DNA of 64,000 bases, from positions 106,723 through 170,722 of the forward strand of contig NZ_AOIV01000003.1 of NCBI RefSeq assembly GCF_000337095.1, written 5' to 3'. Positions 44,702 through 53,896 of this stretch are shown in pieces. This DNA is from Halogeometricum pallidum JCM 14848. Lineage in GTDB: Archaea > Halobacteriota > Halobacteria > Halobacteriales > Haloferacaceae. The notes beneath the pieces are model-generated. The model was given only the letters and a program-made list of their open reading frames with translations. It was not told where the DNA came from and made no database searches. Position 1 is the stretch's first letter, and each line of letters opens with the position of its first letter. A program made the translations under genes and the position numbers.

Positions 44702-45949
44702 ATGGACCACAGCCACGTCCGCGGCGTCGACCCCGCGGTTGCTGACGCGCTGGAGGGCGAAGTGGATCGACAGCGAAACACGCTTGCCATGATCGCCAGC
44801 GAGAACCACGTGAGCGAGGCCGTCCTCCAGGCGCAGGGGAGCGCCCTCACGAACAAGTACGCCGAGGGCTACCCCGGCTCTCGGTACTACGCGGGCTGTG
44901 AGTACGCCGACGAGGTGGAGGAACTCGCTATCGACCGCGCGAAGGAACTGTGGGGCGCCGAGCACGTCAACGTCCAGCCTCACTCGGGCACGCAGGCCAA
45001 CATGGGCGTCTACCTCGCCGTGCTCGACCCCGGCGACAAGATTCTCTCGCTCGAACTCAGCCACGGCGGCCACCTGAGTCACGGCCACCCGGCGAACTTC
45101 GCGGGGCAGACCTACGAGGTCGAACAGTACCACGTCGACCCCGACACCGGCTACATCGACTACAACGCCCTCGCCGACCAGGCCGAGGAGTTCGAACCGG
45201 ACATCATCGTCTCGGGCTACTCCGCGTACCCGCGCGTCGTCGAGTGGGAGACGATTCAGGAGGTCGCCGACGACGTGGACGCCTACCACCTCGCGGACAT
45301 CGCCCACATCACCGGCCTCGTCGCCGCGGACGTCCACCCCTCGCCGGTCGGCGTCGCGGACTTCGTGACGGGGTCGACGCACAAGACCATCCGCGCGGGC
45401 CGCGGCGGCATCATCATGACCTCCGAGGAGCACGCCGACGCCGTCGACCAAGCCATCTTCCCCGGCGCGCAGGGGGGACCCCTCATGCACAACATCGCCG
45501 GCAAGGCCGTCGGCTTCAAAGAGGCGCTGGAACCCGAGTTCGAGGAGTACGCCGAACGGACCGTCGCCAACGCGCGCGCCCTCGCTGAGACGTTCGAGAA
45601 CGAGGGCGTCGAAGTCGTCTCCGGCGGCACCGACAACCACCTCGTCCTCGCCGACCTGCGTCCCTCGCACCCCGACACGACCGGCAAGGACGTCGAGGCC
45701 GCTCTCGAAGAGGCGGGCATCGTCCTCAACGCCAACACCGTCCCCGGCGAGACCCGGTCGGCGTTCAACCCCAGCGGTATCCGCGCCGGGACGCCCGGCC
45801 TGACGACGCGCGCGTTCGACGAGGACGCCGTCCGCGAGGTGGGCGAACTCATCGTCCGCGTCATCGACGACTACGACGACGAGGAGACGGTCGACACCGT
45901 CTCCGACCGCGTCGGGGAACTCTGCGAGGAGCACCCCCTCTACGACTGA
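44702..45949 (+). CDS. glyA: serine hydroxymethyltransferase
   Basis: 415 residues. Converts serine and tetrahydrofolate to glycine and methylene-THF with PLP. Motifs: AMIASENHVSEAVLQAQGS, the NKYAEGYPGSRYYAGCEYAD block, and VTGSTHKTIRAGRGG with PLP-binding Lys228. Ends ICE-type QGGPLMHNIAGKAVGFKEAL. Full length for the family. Followed 156 nt later by folD, its folate-pathway partner. Confidence 0.97.
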   Translation: MDHSHVRGVDPAVADALEGEVDRQRNTLAMIASENHVSEAVLQAQGSALTNKYAEGYPGSRYYAGCEYADEVEELAIDRAKELWGAEHVNVQPHSGTQANMGVYLAVLDPGDKILSLELSHGGHLSHGHPANFAGQTYEVEQYHVDPDTGYIDYNALADQAEEFEPDIIVSGYSAYPRVVEWETIQEVADDVDAYHLADIAHITGLVAADVHPSPVGVADFVTGSTHKTIRAGRGGIIMTSEEHADAVDQAIFPGAQGGPLMHNIAGKAVGFKEALEPEFEEYAERTVANARALAETFENEGVEVVSGGTDNHLVLADLRPSHPDTTGKDVEAALEEAGIVLNANTVPGETRSAFNPSGIRAGTPGLTTRAFDEDAVREVGELIVRVIDDYDDEETVDTVSDRVGELCEEHPLYD

Positions 45950-46105
45950 GGCCGCGGTTCTCTCTTCTCTCCTCTCCGCCGCGTTCGGTCTCCGACCCCG
46001 ATACGCGCCGATGATATGCACTCTTGTGCGTATTCTCCCGGGTTGTTTGCCCCGAGTATACACGAATCCGCACCATTGAAGTGCGGCGGCCGCGGCGTTG
46101 GAGGT

Positions 46106-46999
46106 ATGACGGATATCATCGACGGCAACGCCGTGGCTGCCGAGGTTCGAACCGGTCTCGCCGACGCGATGGACGCCCTCGCCGACGCGGGCACGACGCC
46201 CTGTCTCGCCACCGTTCTGATGAGCGACGACCCCGCCAGCGAGACGTACGTCTCGATGAAGCACAACGACTGCGAGGAGGTGGGCATCGAGGCGCGCGAC
46301 TACGAGATAGACCCCGAGGCACCCGCCGACGAACTGTACGCCACCATCGACGAACTGAACGCCGACCCGTCGGTCCACGGCATCCTCGTGCAGATGCCCC
46401 TCCCCGACCACGTCGACGAGCGAGAGGTGCTCCGGCGCGTCGACCCCGCGAAGGACGTCGACGGCTTCCACCCGGAGAACGTGGGTCGCCTCGTCGCGGG
46501 CCACCCCCGGTTCAAGCCCTGCACGCCCCACGGCATCCAGAAGCTCCTCGCCTCGGCGGACGTCGACACCGAGGGGGCGGACGCCGTCGTCGTCGGCCGG
46601 TCGAACATCGTCGGCAAACCGATGGCGAACCTCCTCCTCCAGAAGTCCGAGACGGGCAACGCGACGGTGACAGTGTGTCACTCCCGCACCGAGAACCTCG
46701 CGGAGAAGACGCGCGCCGCCGACATCGTCGTCGCCGCCGCGGGCGTCCCCGAGATGATAGACGGCGAGATGCTCTCCGAAGGCTGTACCGTCATCGACGT
46801 GGGCATCAACCGCGTCGAGGCGGACACCGAGAAGGGCTACGAACTCGTCGGCGACGTGGCGTACGAGTCGGCGAAGGAGAAGGCGGGCGCCATCACGCCG
46901 GTCCCCGGCGGCGTCGGCCCGATGACGCGGGCGATGCTCCTGTGGAACACCGTGAAGGCCGCGGGCGACGCCGAGGGCGTCAGCGTGGACCTGCCGTAG
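46106..46999 (+). CDS. folD: methylene-THF dehydrogenase/cyclohydrolase
   Basis: 297 residues. Interconverts 5,10-methylene-THF and 10-formyl-THF with NADP. Motifs: DPASETYVSMKHNDCEEVG (active-site Lys in MKHN), GILVQMPLPDHVDEREVLRR, PCTPHGIQKLLASADVD, AVVVGRSNIVGKPMANLLLQ and ITPVPGGVGPMTRAML. The ATG at 46106 is directly preceded by GGAGGT (no spacing), so the ribosome site is marginal; upstream hairpins are listed as a finding. Confidence 0.97.
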   Translation: MTDIIDGNAVAAEVRTGLADAMDALADAGTTPCLATVLMSDDPASETYVSMKHNDCEEVGIEARDYEIDPEAPADELYATIDELNADPSVHGILVQMPLPDHVDEREVLRRVDPAKDVDGFHPENVGRLVAGHPRFKPCTPHGIQKLLASADVDTEGADAVVVGRSNIVGKPMANLLLQKSETGNATVTVCHSRTENLAEKTRAADIVVAAAGVPEMIDGEMLSEGCTVIDVGINRVEADTEKGYELVGDVAYESAKEKAGAITPVPGGVGPMTRAMLLWNTVKAAGDAEGVSVDLP

Positions 47000-47020
47000 C
47001 CGCGCCGCGGGCGTCCGCCG

Positions 47021-47254
47021 CTATCGGTGCGTGCAGACCACCAGTCGTTCGTCCTCGTGGGCGACGCAGAACCGCTCGTTGTCGGCCACGTCGAAGGAGT
47101 GCGCTCCGCGCCGGGTGAGGAGGAGACGGTCGAACGAGTCGCCGCAGGCCGGACACGGCACGCCGTCGCGGTTCTCGTACAGCGTCACGTCGCCGTCGTC
47201 CCGGAGGAGTTTCATCCGGTGGCGGACGGCGTGTTGGTCGAATCGGTCGGCCAT
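47021..47254 (-). CDS. small haloarchaeal protein (DUF7385-like)
   Basis: 77 residues: FDQHAVRHRMKLLRDDGDVT, LYENRDGVPCPACGDSFDRL and a C-terminal FCVAHEDERLVVCTHR. One clear CxxC is present, with a further Cys near the end, so metal binding is possible. I recall related haloarchaeal proteins as DUF7385, of unknown function. ATG at 47254. It is tail-to-tail with folD. Confidence 0.75.
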   Translation of the reverse strand: MADRFDQHAVRHRMKLLRDDGDVTLYENRDGVPCPACGDSFDRLLLTRRGAHSFDVADNERFCVAHEDERLVVCTHR

Positions 47255-47295
47255 CGGCGGTGAAGGGTCGGCAGGGAGGAAAGGCGTTACCCCAC

Positions 47296-48003
47296 TTATC
47301 CGAGGCGGGACAGTCGGTCCCGGGCGTTCGACAACGACGATTCGTCGCCCTCTCTCGCGTAGGCCGCGAGTTCGCGCGCGGCGCGGACGAGCGACTCCGA
47401 CTGCTCGACGGGCACGTCGCCCTGAAGCGCCTCGACGCGCTTGAGATGCTCTCCGAGCGTCGAGAGCGTCCGCCGCGCCTTGGGGTTCGGGTCTTCCTCC
47501 AGCCACGTCGAGAAGTCGCGACGGAAGGCGTTCAGCGACTCCGCGTAGGCGAGTCCGCGCGCGGCCGACATCGCCGCGGGGACCGCCTCGGGCGCGGGGC
47601 GGTCCCCGCGTTCGACGCCGTTCAACAGTGAGAGGACGTACAACTCCATCGCCTCGTCGGGGTCGCGGCGGCGGACGAACACGTCCACCCCGTGTAGCAG
47701 TTCGCGCGCCGCGAGGTAGGTGTCGTCGGGGTCGCGGAGTTCGCCGCCGCTGATGAACCCGCGCGCTCGGAGGTACGTTCGCAGGTCGGTCTTCAGGTCG
47801 TCGGCGACGGCCGCTATCGACTCCTCCGCCGCGGCGCGGTGCGCGGAGAGGTCCAGTTCGTCGGCGCTGTCGGTGTGGCGCGCGCGTTCGCCGACGCCGA
47901 CGCTCTGCATGCTGCCGCAGGCCGGACAGGCGACTTCGCCCGTCTCGTAGTACGACCACTCGTGCTCGCAGGATTTGCACCGGCGGCGGCCCCGAATCTC
48001 CAT
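47296..48003 (-). CDS. zinc-ribbon protein with helical domain (DUF7117-like)
   Basis: 235 residues. The N-terminal zinc ribbon has two CxxC pairs, CKSCEHEWSYYETGEVACPACG, resembling a TFIIB-type ribbon. The remainder is helical, with acidic repeats (AAAEESIAAVADDLKTDLRT, DVFVRRRDPDEAMELYVLSL). Haloarchaea-specific; function unknown, possibly a transcription-associated factor. ATG at 48003 is preferred over the one at 48030. Confidence 0.75.
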   Translation of the reverse strand: MEIRGRRRCKSCEHEWSYYETGEVACPACGSMQSVGVGERARHTDSADELDLSAHRAAAEESIAAVADDLKTDLRTYLRARGFISGGELRDPDDTYLAARELLHGVDVFVRRRDPDEAMELYVLSLLNGVERGDRPAPEAVPAAMSAARGLAYAESLNAFRRDFSTWLEEDPNPKARRTLSTLGEHLKRVEALQGDVPVEQSESLVRAARELAAYAREGDESSLSNARDRLSRLG

Positions 48004-48100
48004 GTGCGGACGTGCGCGGTCCCCGGACAAAAGCCCGACGCCCCGGTCGGCGGCGTTCGACCCACACTAGGTTGATGGGTCCGACGGTCCTATCGACGCT

Positions 48101-48247
48101 ATGCGCTCAGAGGAGGAGATCAGAGAGCAGTACGAGTTCCTCGCCGAGGAGTTGGCGTCCGAGGAGATGCGCCACAGCGGCGTTCGGGAACTGTTCACAC
48201 ATTACAAACGAGCGCTCGGCTGGGTTCTCGAGGAAGAGCACATGTGA
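48101..48247 (+). CDS. small acidic protein, 48 aa
   Basis: A 48-codon frame starting MRSEEEIREQYEFLAEELAS and ending TH-YKRALGWVLEEEHM. Highly acidic and helical, with a regular haloarchaeal codon pattern. It resembles small conserved haloarchaeal proteins I have seen without names. Too short for common gene cut-offs. Possible TATA-like AGGTTGATGG is weak. Confidence 0.6.
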   Translation: MRSEEEIREQYEFLAEELASEEMRHSGVRELFTHYKRALGWVLEEEHM

Positions 48248-48619
48248 GGGGGGCGCTCACGATAAGGGGCAATCCTCACATGTGCCGGCACATTTAATAT
48301 ATACCAGCGGATAGGTACGGGTGACGCTTCGCTTTGGAGGGCCGAAGCGTCAGCGGGGACCAATTCAGGGCGGCAAGCATCCACGCGATTTTCGCGTGGC
48401 TTGCTTCCTTTTCAGAAACTCACGCTCGAGAGCGACTGTTCTGTTTCGTACTCGTACCGAGCATCCCGCACGCCCCGAGCCCCGGAGAGAAGCGGTTCGG
48501 CGGGCGATAGAGACTGGCGGCCAGAACGGCCGGATTTCGTGCGTACACGCGCGGTGACGGTCGTTCCGCTCCGATATACTTATTCCAGCCAGACAATAAA
48601 GAACCAATTGAAATTACCG
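48248..48619. other. gene-free stretch of about 370 nt
   Basis: Contains the RNA candidate described next and, towards its right end, AT-rich sequence near 48575-48605 that probably serves the padR-like gene. The Arg/Ser-rich frames across it are not credible proteins. Confidence 0.6.
48321..48413 (+). ncRNA. candidate small structured RNA with terminator-like end
   Basis: A TATA-like TTTAATATATA (48293-48303) lies about 25 nt before a perfect 10-bp hairpin TGACGCTTCG/CGAAGCGTCA (48322-48352, loop of 11). A second long hairpin pairs GCAAG and CCACGCGA with TCGCGTGG and CTTGC around loop TTT (48373-48404, small CAT bulge), followed by a T-rich run TTCCTTTTC. This promoter-stem-stem-T-run layout is that of a roughly 90-nt independent transcript. 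Confidence 0.5.
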
Positions 48620-48916
48620 ATGTACGACTTGACTGGGTTTCAGCGTGACCTACTGTACGTTATCGCCGGTCTCGACGAACCGCACGGCCTCGCCATCAAG
48701 GACGAACTCGAAGAGTACTACGAGAAAGAGATCCACCACGGTCGGCTCTATCCCAACCTCGACACCCTGGTCGAGAAGGGCCTCGTCGAGAAGGGACAGC
48801 GCGACCGGCGGACGAACTTCTACACGCTGACGCGCCGCGGCCGCCGGGAACTGAAAGCGCGCAAGGAGTGGGAAGCCAACTACGTCGACGTCGAGTACGA
48901 CGGCGTCCACGTCTGA
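48620..48916 (+). CDS. PadR family transcriptional regulator
   Basis: 98 residues, a single winged helix of the PadR type: GFQRDLLYVIAGLDEPHGLA, HHGRLYPNLDTLVEKGLVEK and the wing RDRRTNFYTLTRRGRRELKA. The conserved YPNLDTLVEKGLV stretch is diagnostic. Targets unknown; PadR-type regulators often control nearby transporters. ATG at 48620, no Shine-Dalgarno. Confidence 0.92.
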   Translation: MYDLTGFQRDLLYVIAGLDEPHGLAIKDELEEYYEKEIHHGRLYPNLDTLVEKGLVEKGQRDRRTNFYTLTRRGRRELKARKEWEANYVDVEYDGVHV

Positions 48917-49029
48917 ACCGGCGCCCTTCTCGAACGGTATAGTAGCGCGTCCGCAAGTCGTCACCCACTCGACCGTAGGGCGTCGTACGGTCGGATGCGT
49001 GCTCAGTTGCGGACGCTACTATCGGTCCC

Positions 49030-50304
49030 TCAGGAGGGTGTCGACCCGTCTTCGTTCCCGGACCCCGCTTCCGCGTCCGTCGAGCCGTTCGTATCCGCGT
49101 TCCTGTTCGCGGCCGGTTCTCCCTCCGTCTCGCCCGACCGATTCTCCACAGACGCATCCTCCGCCGGGGCCGGCGGTCCGGCGTCTTCGGCTTCGGTCTC
49201 CGTCTCCGCCGCGGGGTCGACGGCGTACGGCCGAATCGGCGATCCGGTCACCAGTTCGGGCAGGACGTACCGGGCGAAGTTGACGACGAGGACGAGTATC
49301 ATCGGCGCGAAGAAGATTCCGTACCACCCGAACAGCAGGGGGCCGAACGTGTACGCGATCATCACCGCGCCGACGTGGAGGCTCCGCCCCGTGACGTACG
49401 GTCTCAGGACGAGGTCGGGAATCGTGTCCACGACGACGAACGAGAGGGCGACGAAGGCGAGGACGAACCAGAGCGTGGCGGGGTCCGTGAAGTACGACAC
49501 CGCGAGGAGGTAGGCTGCGACGGGGACGTAGACGAGTTTCATCCCGACGACGGGGATGAGACTCGCCACTCCGGCGAGGAGGCCGACGAGGGCGGGCGCG
49601 GGAATCTTCACCCCGGGCGGCGCCACCGCGTTCAGCGCCGAGTAGGCGATGACGCCGATGGTGCCCGTGAGGACGGCGTTGAGGATGTTCCCGAAGAAGA
49701 TGTTCTGGAAGTCACGGTCGACGGCGCTGAAGTACGCCTCCATCACCCCGCGGTCGTCCGCGAACTGCGTCCGGAACCAGCGGGCGAAGCGGTGGTCGTC
49801 GCGCAGGAGGTAGAACGCCAGCGCGATCATGACGAACAGGTGGATGGCGCCGATGCCGAAGAACGCGAGCGTGTCGGCCGCGGAGCCGAGCGACCGGAGT
49901 ATCTGCGACACCTGCGTCTCCGTGATATCCGAGAGGTCGAACGCCAACAGCGCGTTCAGGTCGGTGAGTCGGGCGAGCTGTTCGCTCGTGATGGGGTACC
50001 GCGAGAGGTCGAAGAAGCCGTCGCTCGTCAGTTTCACCAGTTCGTTGGTGACGATGGCGAACGCGTAGGCGACGAGGGCCAGCGCCGGGAGCGCGAGGGC
50101 GAACAGGGCGATGGCGGCCGCGAGACTCGACGGACGGACGCGGCGGTTGAGGCGGCGGTAGATGGGGCGCGTCGAGTAGTAGATGAAGACCCCGAAGACG
50201 AAGGTGCCGACGAACGAGTAGAAGACGAAGACGAGCGCCACCGCGAGGACGGCGCCGACCGCCCACCACGCCAGCCGGGCGCGGTTCATATCGAGGAGGG
50301 GCAT
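49030..50304 (-). CDS. AI-2E family transporter (UPF0118)
   Basis: 424 residues, about eight membrane segments. Features: YSFVGTFVFGVFIYYSTRPI near the N-terminus, RFARWFRTQFADDRGVMEAY with FQNIFFGNILNAVLTG, and FGWYGIFFAPMILVLVV. AI-2E family members exchange autoinducers, ions or other solutes; the substrate is unknown here. The last 65 residues are disordered and acidic. ATG at 50304 or 50289 are both possible starts. Confidence 0.88.
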   Translation of the reverse strand: MPLLDMNRARLAWWAVGAVLAVALVFVFYSFVGTFVFGVFIYYSTRPIYRRLNRRVRPSSLAAAIALFALALPALALVAYAFAIVTNELVKLTSDGFFDLSRYPITSEQLARLTDLNALLAFDLSDITETQVSQILRSLGSAADTLAFFGIGAIHLFVMIALAFYLLRDDHRFARWFRTQFADDRGVMEAYFSAVDRDFQNIFFGNILNAVLTGTIGVIAYSALNAVAPPGVKIPAPALVGLLAGVASLIPVVGMKLVYVPVAAYLLAVSYFTDPATLWFVLAFVALSFVVVDTIPDLVLRPYVTGRSLHVGAVMIAYTFGPLLFGWYGIFFAPMILVLVVNFARYVLPELVTGSPIRPYAVDPAAETETEAEDAGPPAPAEDASVENRSGETEGEPAANRNADTNGSTDAEAGSGNEDGSTPS

Positions 50305-50409
50305 ACCTGAGAACGGACTCCCGGACGGCAAAAGTCTGTCGTGAATTCTAACGTGTTTCGGCGGGAGCTACGACGGAACTAAAGTCGTCGCCCCACGAAC
50401 GAGCATCCA

Positions 50410-51717
50410 ATGTCGTCTCTCCCGGCTCTCGCTTTGCAGTCCGGCGGTCTGTTGTCCGCGCCGCTGTCGAACGACGTCGTCCGCCTCGTGCTGGCGGCCC
50501 TCCTCGGGATGTTTCTCGGGTTGGAGCGCGAGTGGTCCGAGAAGACCGCGGGGATTCGGACATTCAGTCTGACCAGCCTCGTCGGCGCGGTGTTCACGCT
50601 CATAGCCGTCAAGTCGGACCTCGGTGTCTCGTTGCTCGCCATCGGGGGAGCGCTCGTCATCGTGCAGGGGGTGCTCCTCGCCGTCAGCGGTCTGCTCGGC
50701 AAGGACGGAACCGGCCTCTCTCTCACCACCTCCATGTCGCTCATGGCGGCCTACGGCGTGGGGGTCCTCGTCGCACTCGGCTACGCCCTTCAGGGCGTCA
50801 GCGTGGCCGTCGTCTCGTCGCTGCTGTTGGTGCTGAAGCGCGAACTCCACGGGCTGGCCGGGCGGTTGGACCGACAGGAACTGCGCTCGATGACCGAGTT
50901 CGCCATCCTCGCGTTCGTCGCCTACCCCATCCTGCCGGCGGAGTCCTACACCGTCTACGGCGTCACCGTCGACAGCCCGCGCGTGGCGTGGCTCATGGTC
51001 GTCACCGTCGCCGGTATCGGTATCGTCAACTACGTCATCGTCCAGCAGTACGGCGGCCGCGGCATCGCAGTCACGGGTTTCTTCGGCGGTCTCGCCTCCT
51101 CGTCGGCCGTCGTCGGGACGATGCTCGACCACGTCCGCCAACACCCCGACGCCTACCGCTACGGCGTCGCCGCCGTCCTCCTCGCCGACGCCGCCATGGC
51201 CGTCCGCAACCTCGTCATCGCGCTTACGTTCACCGCCACGAACCGCGCGTTGCTCGGCGTGGCGCTCCCCCTCGGCTGTCTCGTCGTCGGGAGCGTCGTC
51301 GCCGCGTGGTTCTCCGCCGACTGGAGCGAACGCGTCGACATCCCCCTCGAGAGCCCGTTCTCGCTACGGAACGCGCTCGGGTTCGGCGCCGTCTTCCTCG
51401 CCATCCTCGTCGTCGGCACCGTCGCGCAGAGCGAGTTGGGGACGCTCGGCCTCTACGTCAGTTCGTTCGTCTCGGGGTTCGTCTCCTCGGCGGGCGCGAC
51501 GACCACCGCCATCCTGCTGTACCGCGGGGGGAGCATCGACTCGACGGCCGCCACGCTGGCCATCCTCCTCGCCACGGCGTCGAGCGTCATCGTGAAGGCG
51601 CTGCTCTCGTTGGCCGGCCCCCGGCAGTTCACCCGCGCCGTCGCGCTCTGGTCTACGGCGCTCCTCGTCGGCGTCGGCGCCCTCACCGGCGCGTTCGTCT
51701 GGTTGGGCGTCCTGTGA
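50410..51717 (+). CDS. MgtC/SapB family membrane protein (DUF4010 C-terminal domain)
   Basis: 435 residues with about eleven to twelve membrane segments. The N-terminal MgtC-like part begins LAALLGMFLGLEREWSEKTA (conserved ER/W of MgtC) and GIRTFSLTSLVGAVFTLIAV; the C-terminal half is DUF4010 (GGLASSSAVVGTMLDHVRQH, SGFVSSAGATTTAILLYRGG). MgtC proteins relate to magnesium stress and membrane potential, though the DUF4010 fusion may be a different transporter. Confidence 0.88.
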   Translation: MSSLPALALQSGGLLSAPLSNDVVRLVLAALLGMFLGLEREWSEKTAGIRTFSLTSLVGAVFTLIAVKSDLGVSLLAIGGALVIVQGVLLAVSGLLGKDGTGLSLTTSMSLMAAYGVGVLVALGYALQGVSVAVVSSLLLVLKRELHGLAGRLDRQELRSMTEFAILAFVAYPILPAESYTVYGVTVDSPRVAWLMVVTVAGIGIVNYVIVQQYGGRGIAVTGFFGGLASSSAVVGTMLDHVRQHPDAYRYGVAAVLLADAAMAVRNLVIALTFTATNRALLGVALPLGCLVVGSVVAAWFSADWSERVDIPLESPFSLRNALGFGAVFLAILVVGTVAQSELGTLGLYVSSFVSGFVSSAGATTTAILLYRGGSIDSTAATLAILLATASSVIVKALLSLAGPRQFTRAVALWSTALLVGVGALTGAFVWLGVL

Positions 51718-51777
51718 GATTCGGAGTACGTCGCCGACGAACGAACTTCTTATCGTGTGGGTTACCGTAGGGCGGTC

Positions 51778-53127
51778 ATGAACCGAGAGACGGCTACGCC
51801 GCGAGTCGACACCCTCCCGGGCGAGAAGGCGCGCGAGTGGGTGGACTACCACCGCTCGAACGCCGCCCCCAGCACCTACGTCTACGACTTCGTGTGGGAC
51901 ATCTCCGCCGGCGCGGAGGGGCCGTTCTGCACCGACGTGGACGGCAACGTCCTCCTCGATTTCACGAGTCACGTCGCCGCCGCCCCCCTCGGCTACAACA
52001 ACCCGAAGATACTCGACCGCCTCCGCGAGTTCGACCTCGTCGACCCCCTAAAGATAGCGGGACAGGACTTCTACGTCTCCGACGGCCAGCGTCCGGGCGA
52101 GGAGCGGTTCCCCGGCCCGGCCGGCCTGATGGATCGGCTGGTCGAAGCGACCGAGCACTACGGCATGGACACCGTCTTCCTCTCGAACTCCGGCGCGGAG
52201 GCGGTGGAGAACGCCATCAAGATAGCCTACGACGAGTCCGGCGGCGCGAAGTACGGCGTCACCTTCGAGGGCGCCTTCCACGGCCGGACGCTCGGCGCCC
52301 TCTCGCTCAACCGTTCGAAGCCGGTCTACCGCCGCGACTTCCCCGAGATAGCGGGCATCGTCGACATTCCCTACTGCGACTCGCGGACGTGCTCGGCCGA
52401 CACCTGCGACTGCGGCTTCTTCCCCGACGACTCCGGCGCCTCCCGCCTTCGGCGGAAACTCGACCCCGACAGGGGGAACGTCCACCCCGACGACGTGGCG
52501 TTCGTCGTCCTCGAACCGATTCAGGGCGAGGGGGGCTACCGCATCCCCTCCGAGGCGTTCATGGACGAGGTGGCGTCGCTCTGCCAAGAGCACGACATCA
52601 CGCTCATCGCCGACGAGATTCAGACGGGGGTGGGCCGGACGGGGAAGATGTGGGGGTCGGACCACTACGCCATCGAACCCGACGTCATCTCCTCCGCGAA
52701 GGCGCTTCGGGTGGGGGCGACCGTCTCCCGCCGGGACGTGTTCCCCGAGGAGAAGGCGCGCATCTCCTCGACGTGGGGCGCCGGCGACATCATCTCCTCG
52801 CTGCAGGGGGCGCTGACCATCGACGCCATCCGCGACTACGACCTGATGGACAACGCCGTCGAACGCGGCCGACAGTTCCAGGAGTCCGTCCGCGACGCCG
52901 ACCTCGCGCCGGTCACCGACGTGCGCGGGAAGGGGCTGCTGCTCGCGGTCCAGTTCGACTCGAAGGAGCGGCGCAACGACGTGCAGGAGGCGTGTCTGCA
53001 GAAGGGGCTTCTCACCCTCGCCTGCGGCTACGACGTGATCCGAATCCTCCCGCCGCTGGACGTGACCGAGCGCGAAATCGAACTGGGCGCGTCGCTGTTC
53101 AGCGAGGCCGTCGAGGAGTGCGCCTGA
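51778..53127 (+). CDS. class III PLP aminotransferase (GABA/lysine-epsilon aminotransferase type)
   Basis: 449 residues. PLP fold with VFLSNSGAEAVENAIKIAYD, FEGAFHGRTLGALSLNRSKP, LIADEIQTGVGRTGKMW, and the PLP lysine in ISSAKALRVGATVSRRDVF. A Cys cluster C200, C205, C210, C212 (YCDSRTCSADTCDCGFF) is inserted after the FHGR region and is unusual. TATA-like CTTCTTATC about 28 nt before the ATG at 51778. Likely works on diamines, lysine or GABA-type substrates; the true donor is unknown. Confidence 0.88.
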   Translation: MNRETATPRVDTLPGEKAREWVDYHRSNAAPSTYVYDFVWDISAGAEGPFCTDVDGNVLLDFTSHVAAAPLGYNNPKILDRLREFDLVDPLKIAGQDFYVSDGQRPGEERFPGPAGLMDRLVEATEHYGMDTVFLSNSGAEAVENAIKIAYDESGGAKYGVTFEGAFHGRTLGALSLNRSKPVYRRDFPEIAGIVDIPYCDSRTCSADTCDCGFFPDDSGASRLRRKLDPDRGNVHPDDVAFVVLEPIQGEGGYRIPSEAFMDEVASLCQEHDITLIADEIQTGVGRTGKMWGSDHYAIEPDVISSAKALRVGATVSRRDVFPEEKARISSTWGAGDIISSLQGALTIDAIRDYDLMDNAVERGRQFQESVRDADLAPVTDVRGKGLLLAVQFDSKERRNDVQEACLQKGLLTLACGYDVIRILPPLDVTEREIELGASLFSEAVEECA

Positions 53128-53166
53128 GTTAGTCCGCCGACGCCGGCCGTCCGCGCCTCACCCGTC

Positions 53167-53772
53167 TCATCCGCCGAAGTCGCACAGCACGGTCGTCGAG
53201 CGCACCGCGGCGTCGACGCCGCCTCCCGACCGGACGGCGACGACCGTCTCCGACCCGTCGCAGTCGACGAACGACCGCGGGATGCCGAGGCGTCGCGTCC
53301 CCTCTCCCGCGGCCCCGACGACGAGGACGTAGTCCGCCGGGTCGAAGAGGCGCATCTCGAAGGCCTGGTACGCCGGGAAGCGCACCTCGGCGTCGACGAC
53401 GGTCCGGCCGGCGTCGACGTCGCGGAGTCTGATCGTCACCTCCCGCTTCTCGGGGGCGGCGTTCCAGACGACGACGCGGTGGTGGTACTCCTCCGCCGCG
53501 CCGACCGACACGCGCTCGAAGACGCTCGCGGGGTCGAACTGCGAGACGGTCCCCACACTCGACGGCGGGAGGCCGACGCGGGCGCGTTCGGTCCCGCTCG
53601 CGGCCGTTCCGCTCGCTCCGAGGGCGCCTTCCTCGTCCGACTCGGCGCCCGTCGATCCGTTCGTCGAGGTGGCCCCCGAGAAGGGGATACGGTCCGCGGC
53701 GTCCCGCGCGGCGGCGCACCCCGACAGCGCGGCGGCGAGCCCGGCGAGGAGCGAGCGTCGTCTCATTGTCAT
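53167..53772 (-). CDS. predicted lipoprotein
   Basis: 201 residues. N-terminus MTMRRRSLLAGLAAALSGCA has a twin-arginine-like RRRS pattern and a lipobox LSGC, the haloarchaeal Tat-lipoprotein style. The mature part starts with a disordered Ser/Thr/Glu segment and then a beta-rich domain (EEYHHRVVVWNAAPEKREVT, IRLRDVDAGRTVVDAEVRFP). No family is recognised; it may be an immunoglobulin-like envelope protein. Converges with the aminotransferase. Confidence 0.72.
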   Translation of the reverse strand: MTMRRRSLLAGLAAALSGCAAARDAADRIPFSGATSTNGSTGAESDEEGALGASGTAASGTERARVGLPPSSVGTVSQFDPASVFERVSVGAAEEYHHRVVVWNAAPEKREVTIRLRDVDAGRTVVDAEVRFPAYQAFEMRLFDPADYVLVVGAAGEGTRRLGIPRSFVDCDGSETVVAVRSGGGVDAAVRSTTVLCDFGG

Positions 53773-53896
53773 TTCCCACGACGTGGGGGGAGTTACCTGT
53801 ACTGGTAACTCAAAGACCTATTTTGTCAAAAATAAATACTTTGTCGGACGAAGCCGGTTCCCCGGCCGCGTCCCCGACTGTCGCGCCGTCGGCCGT

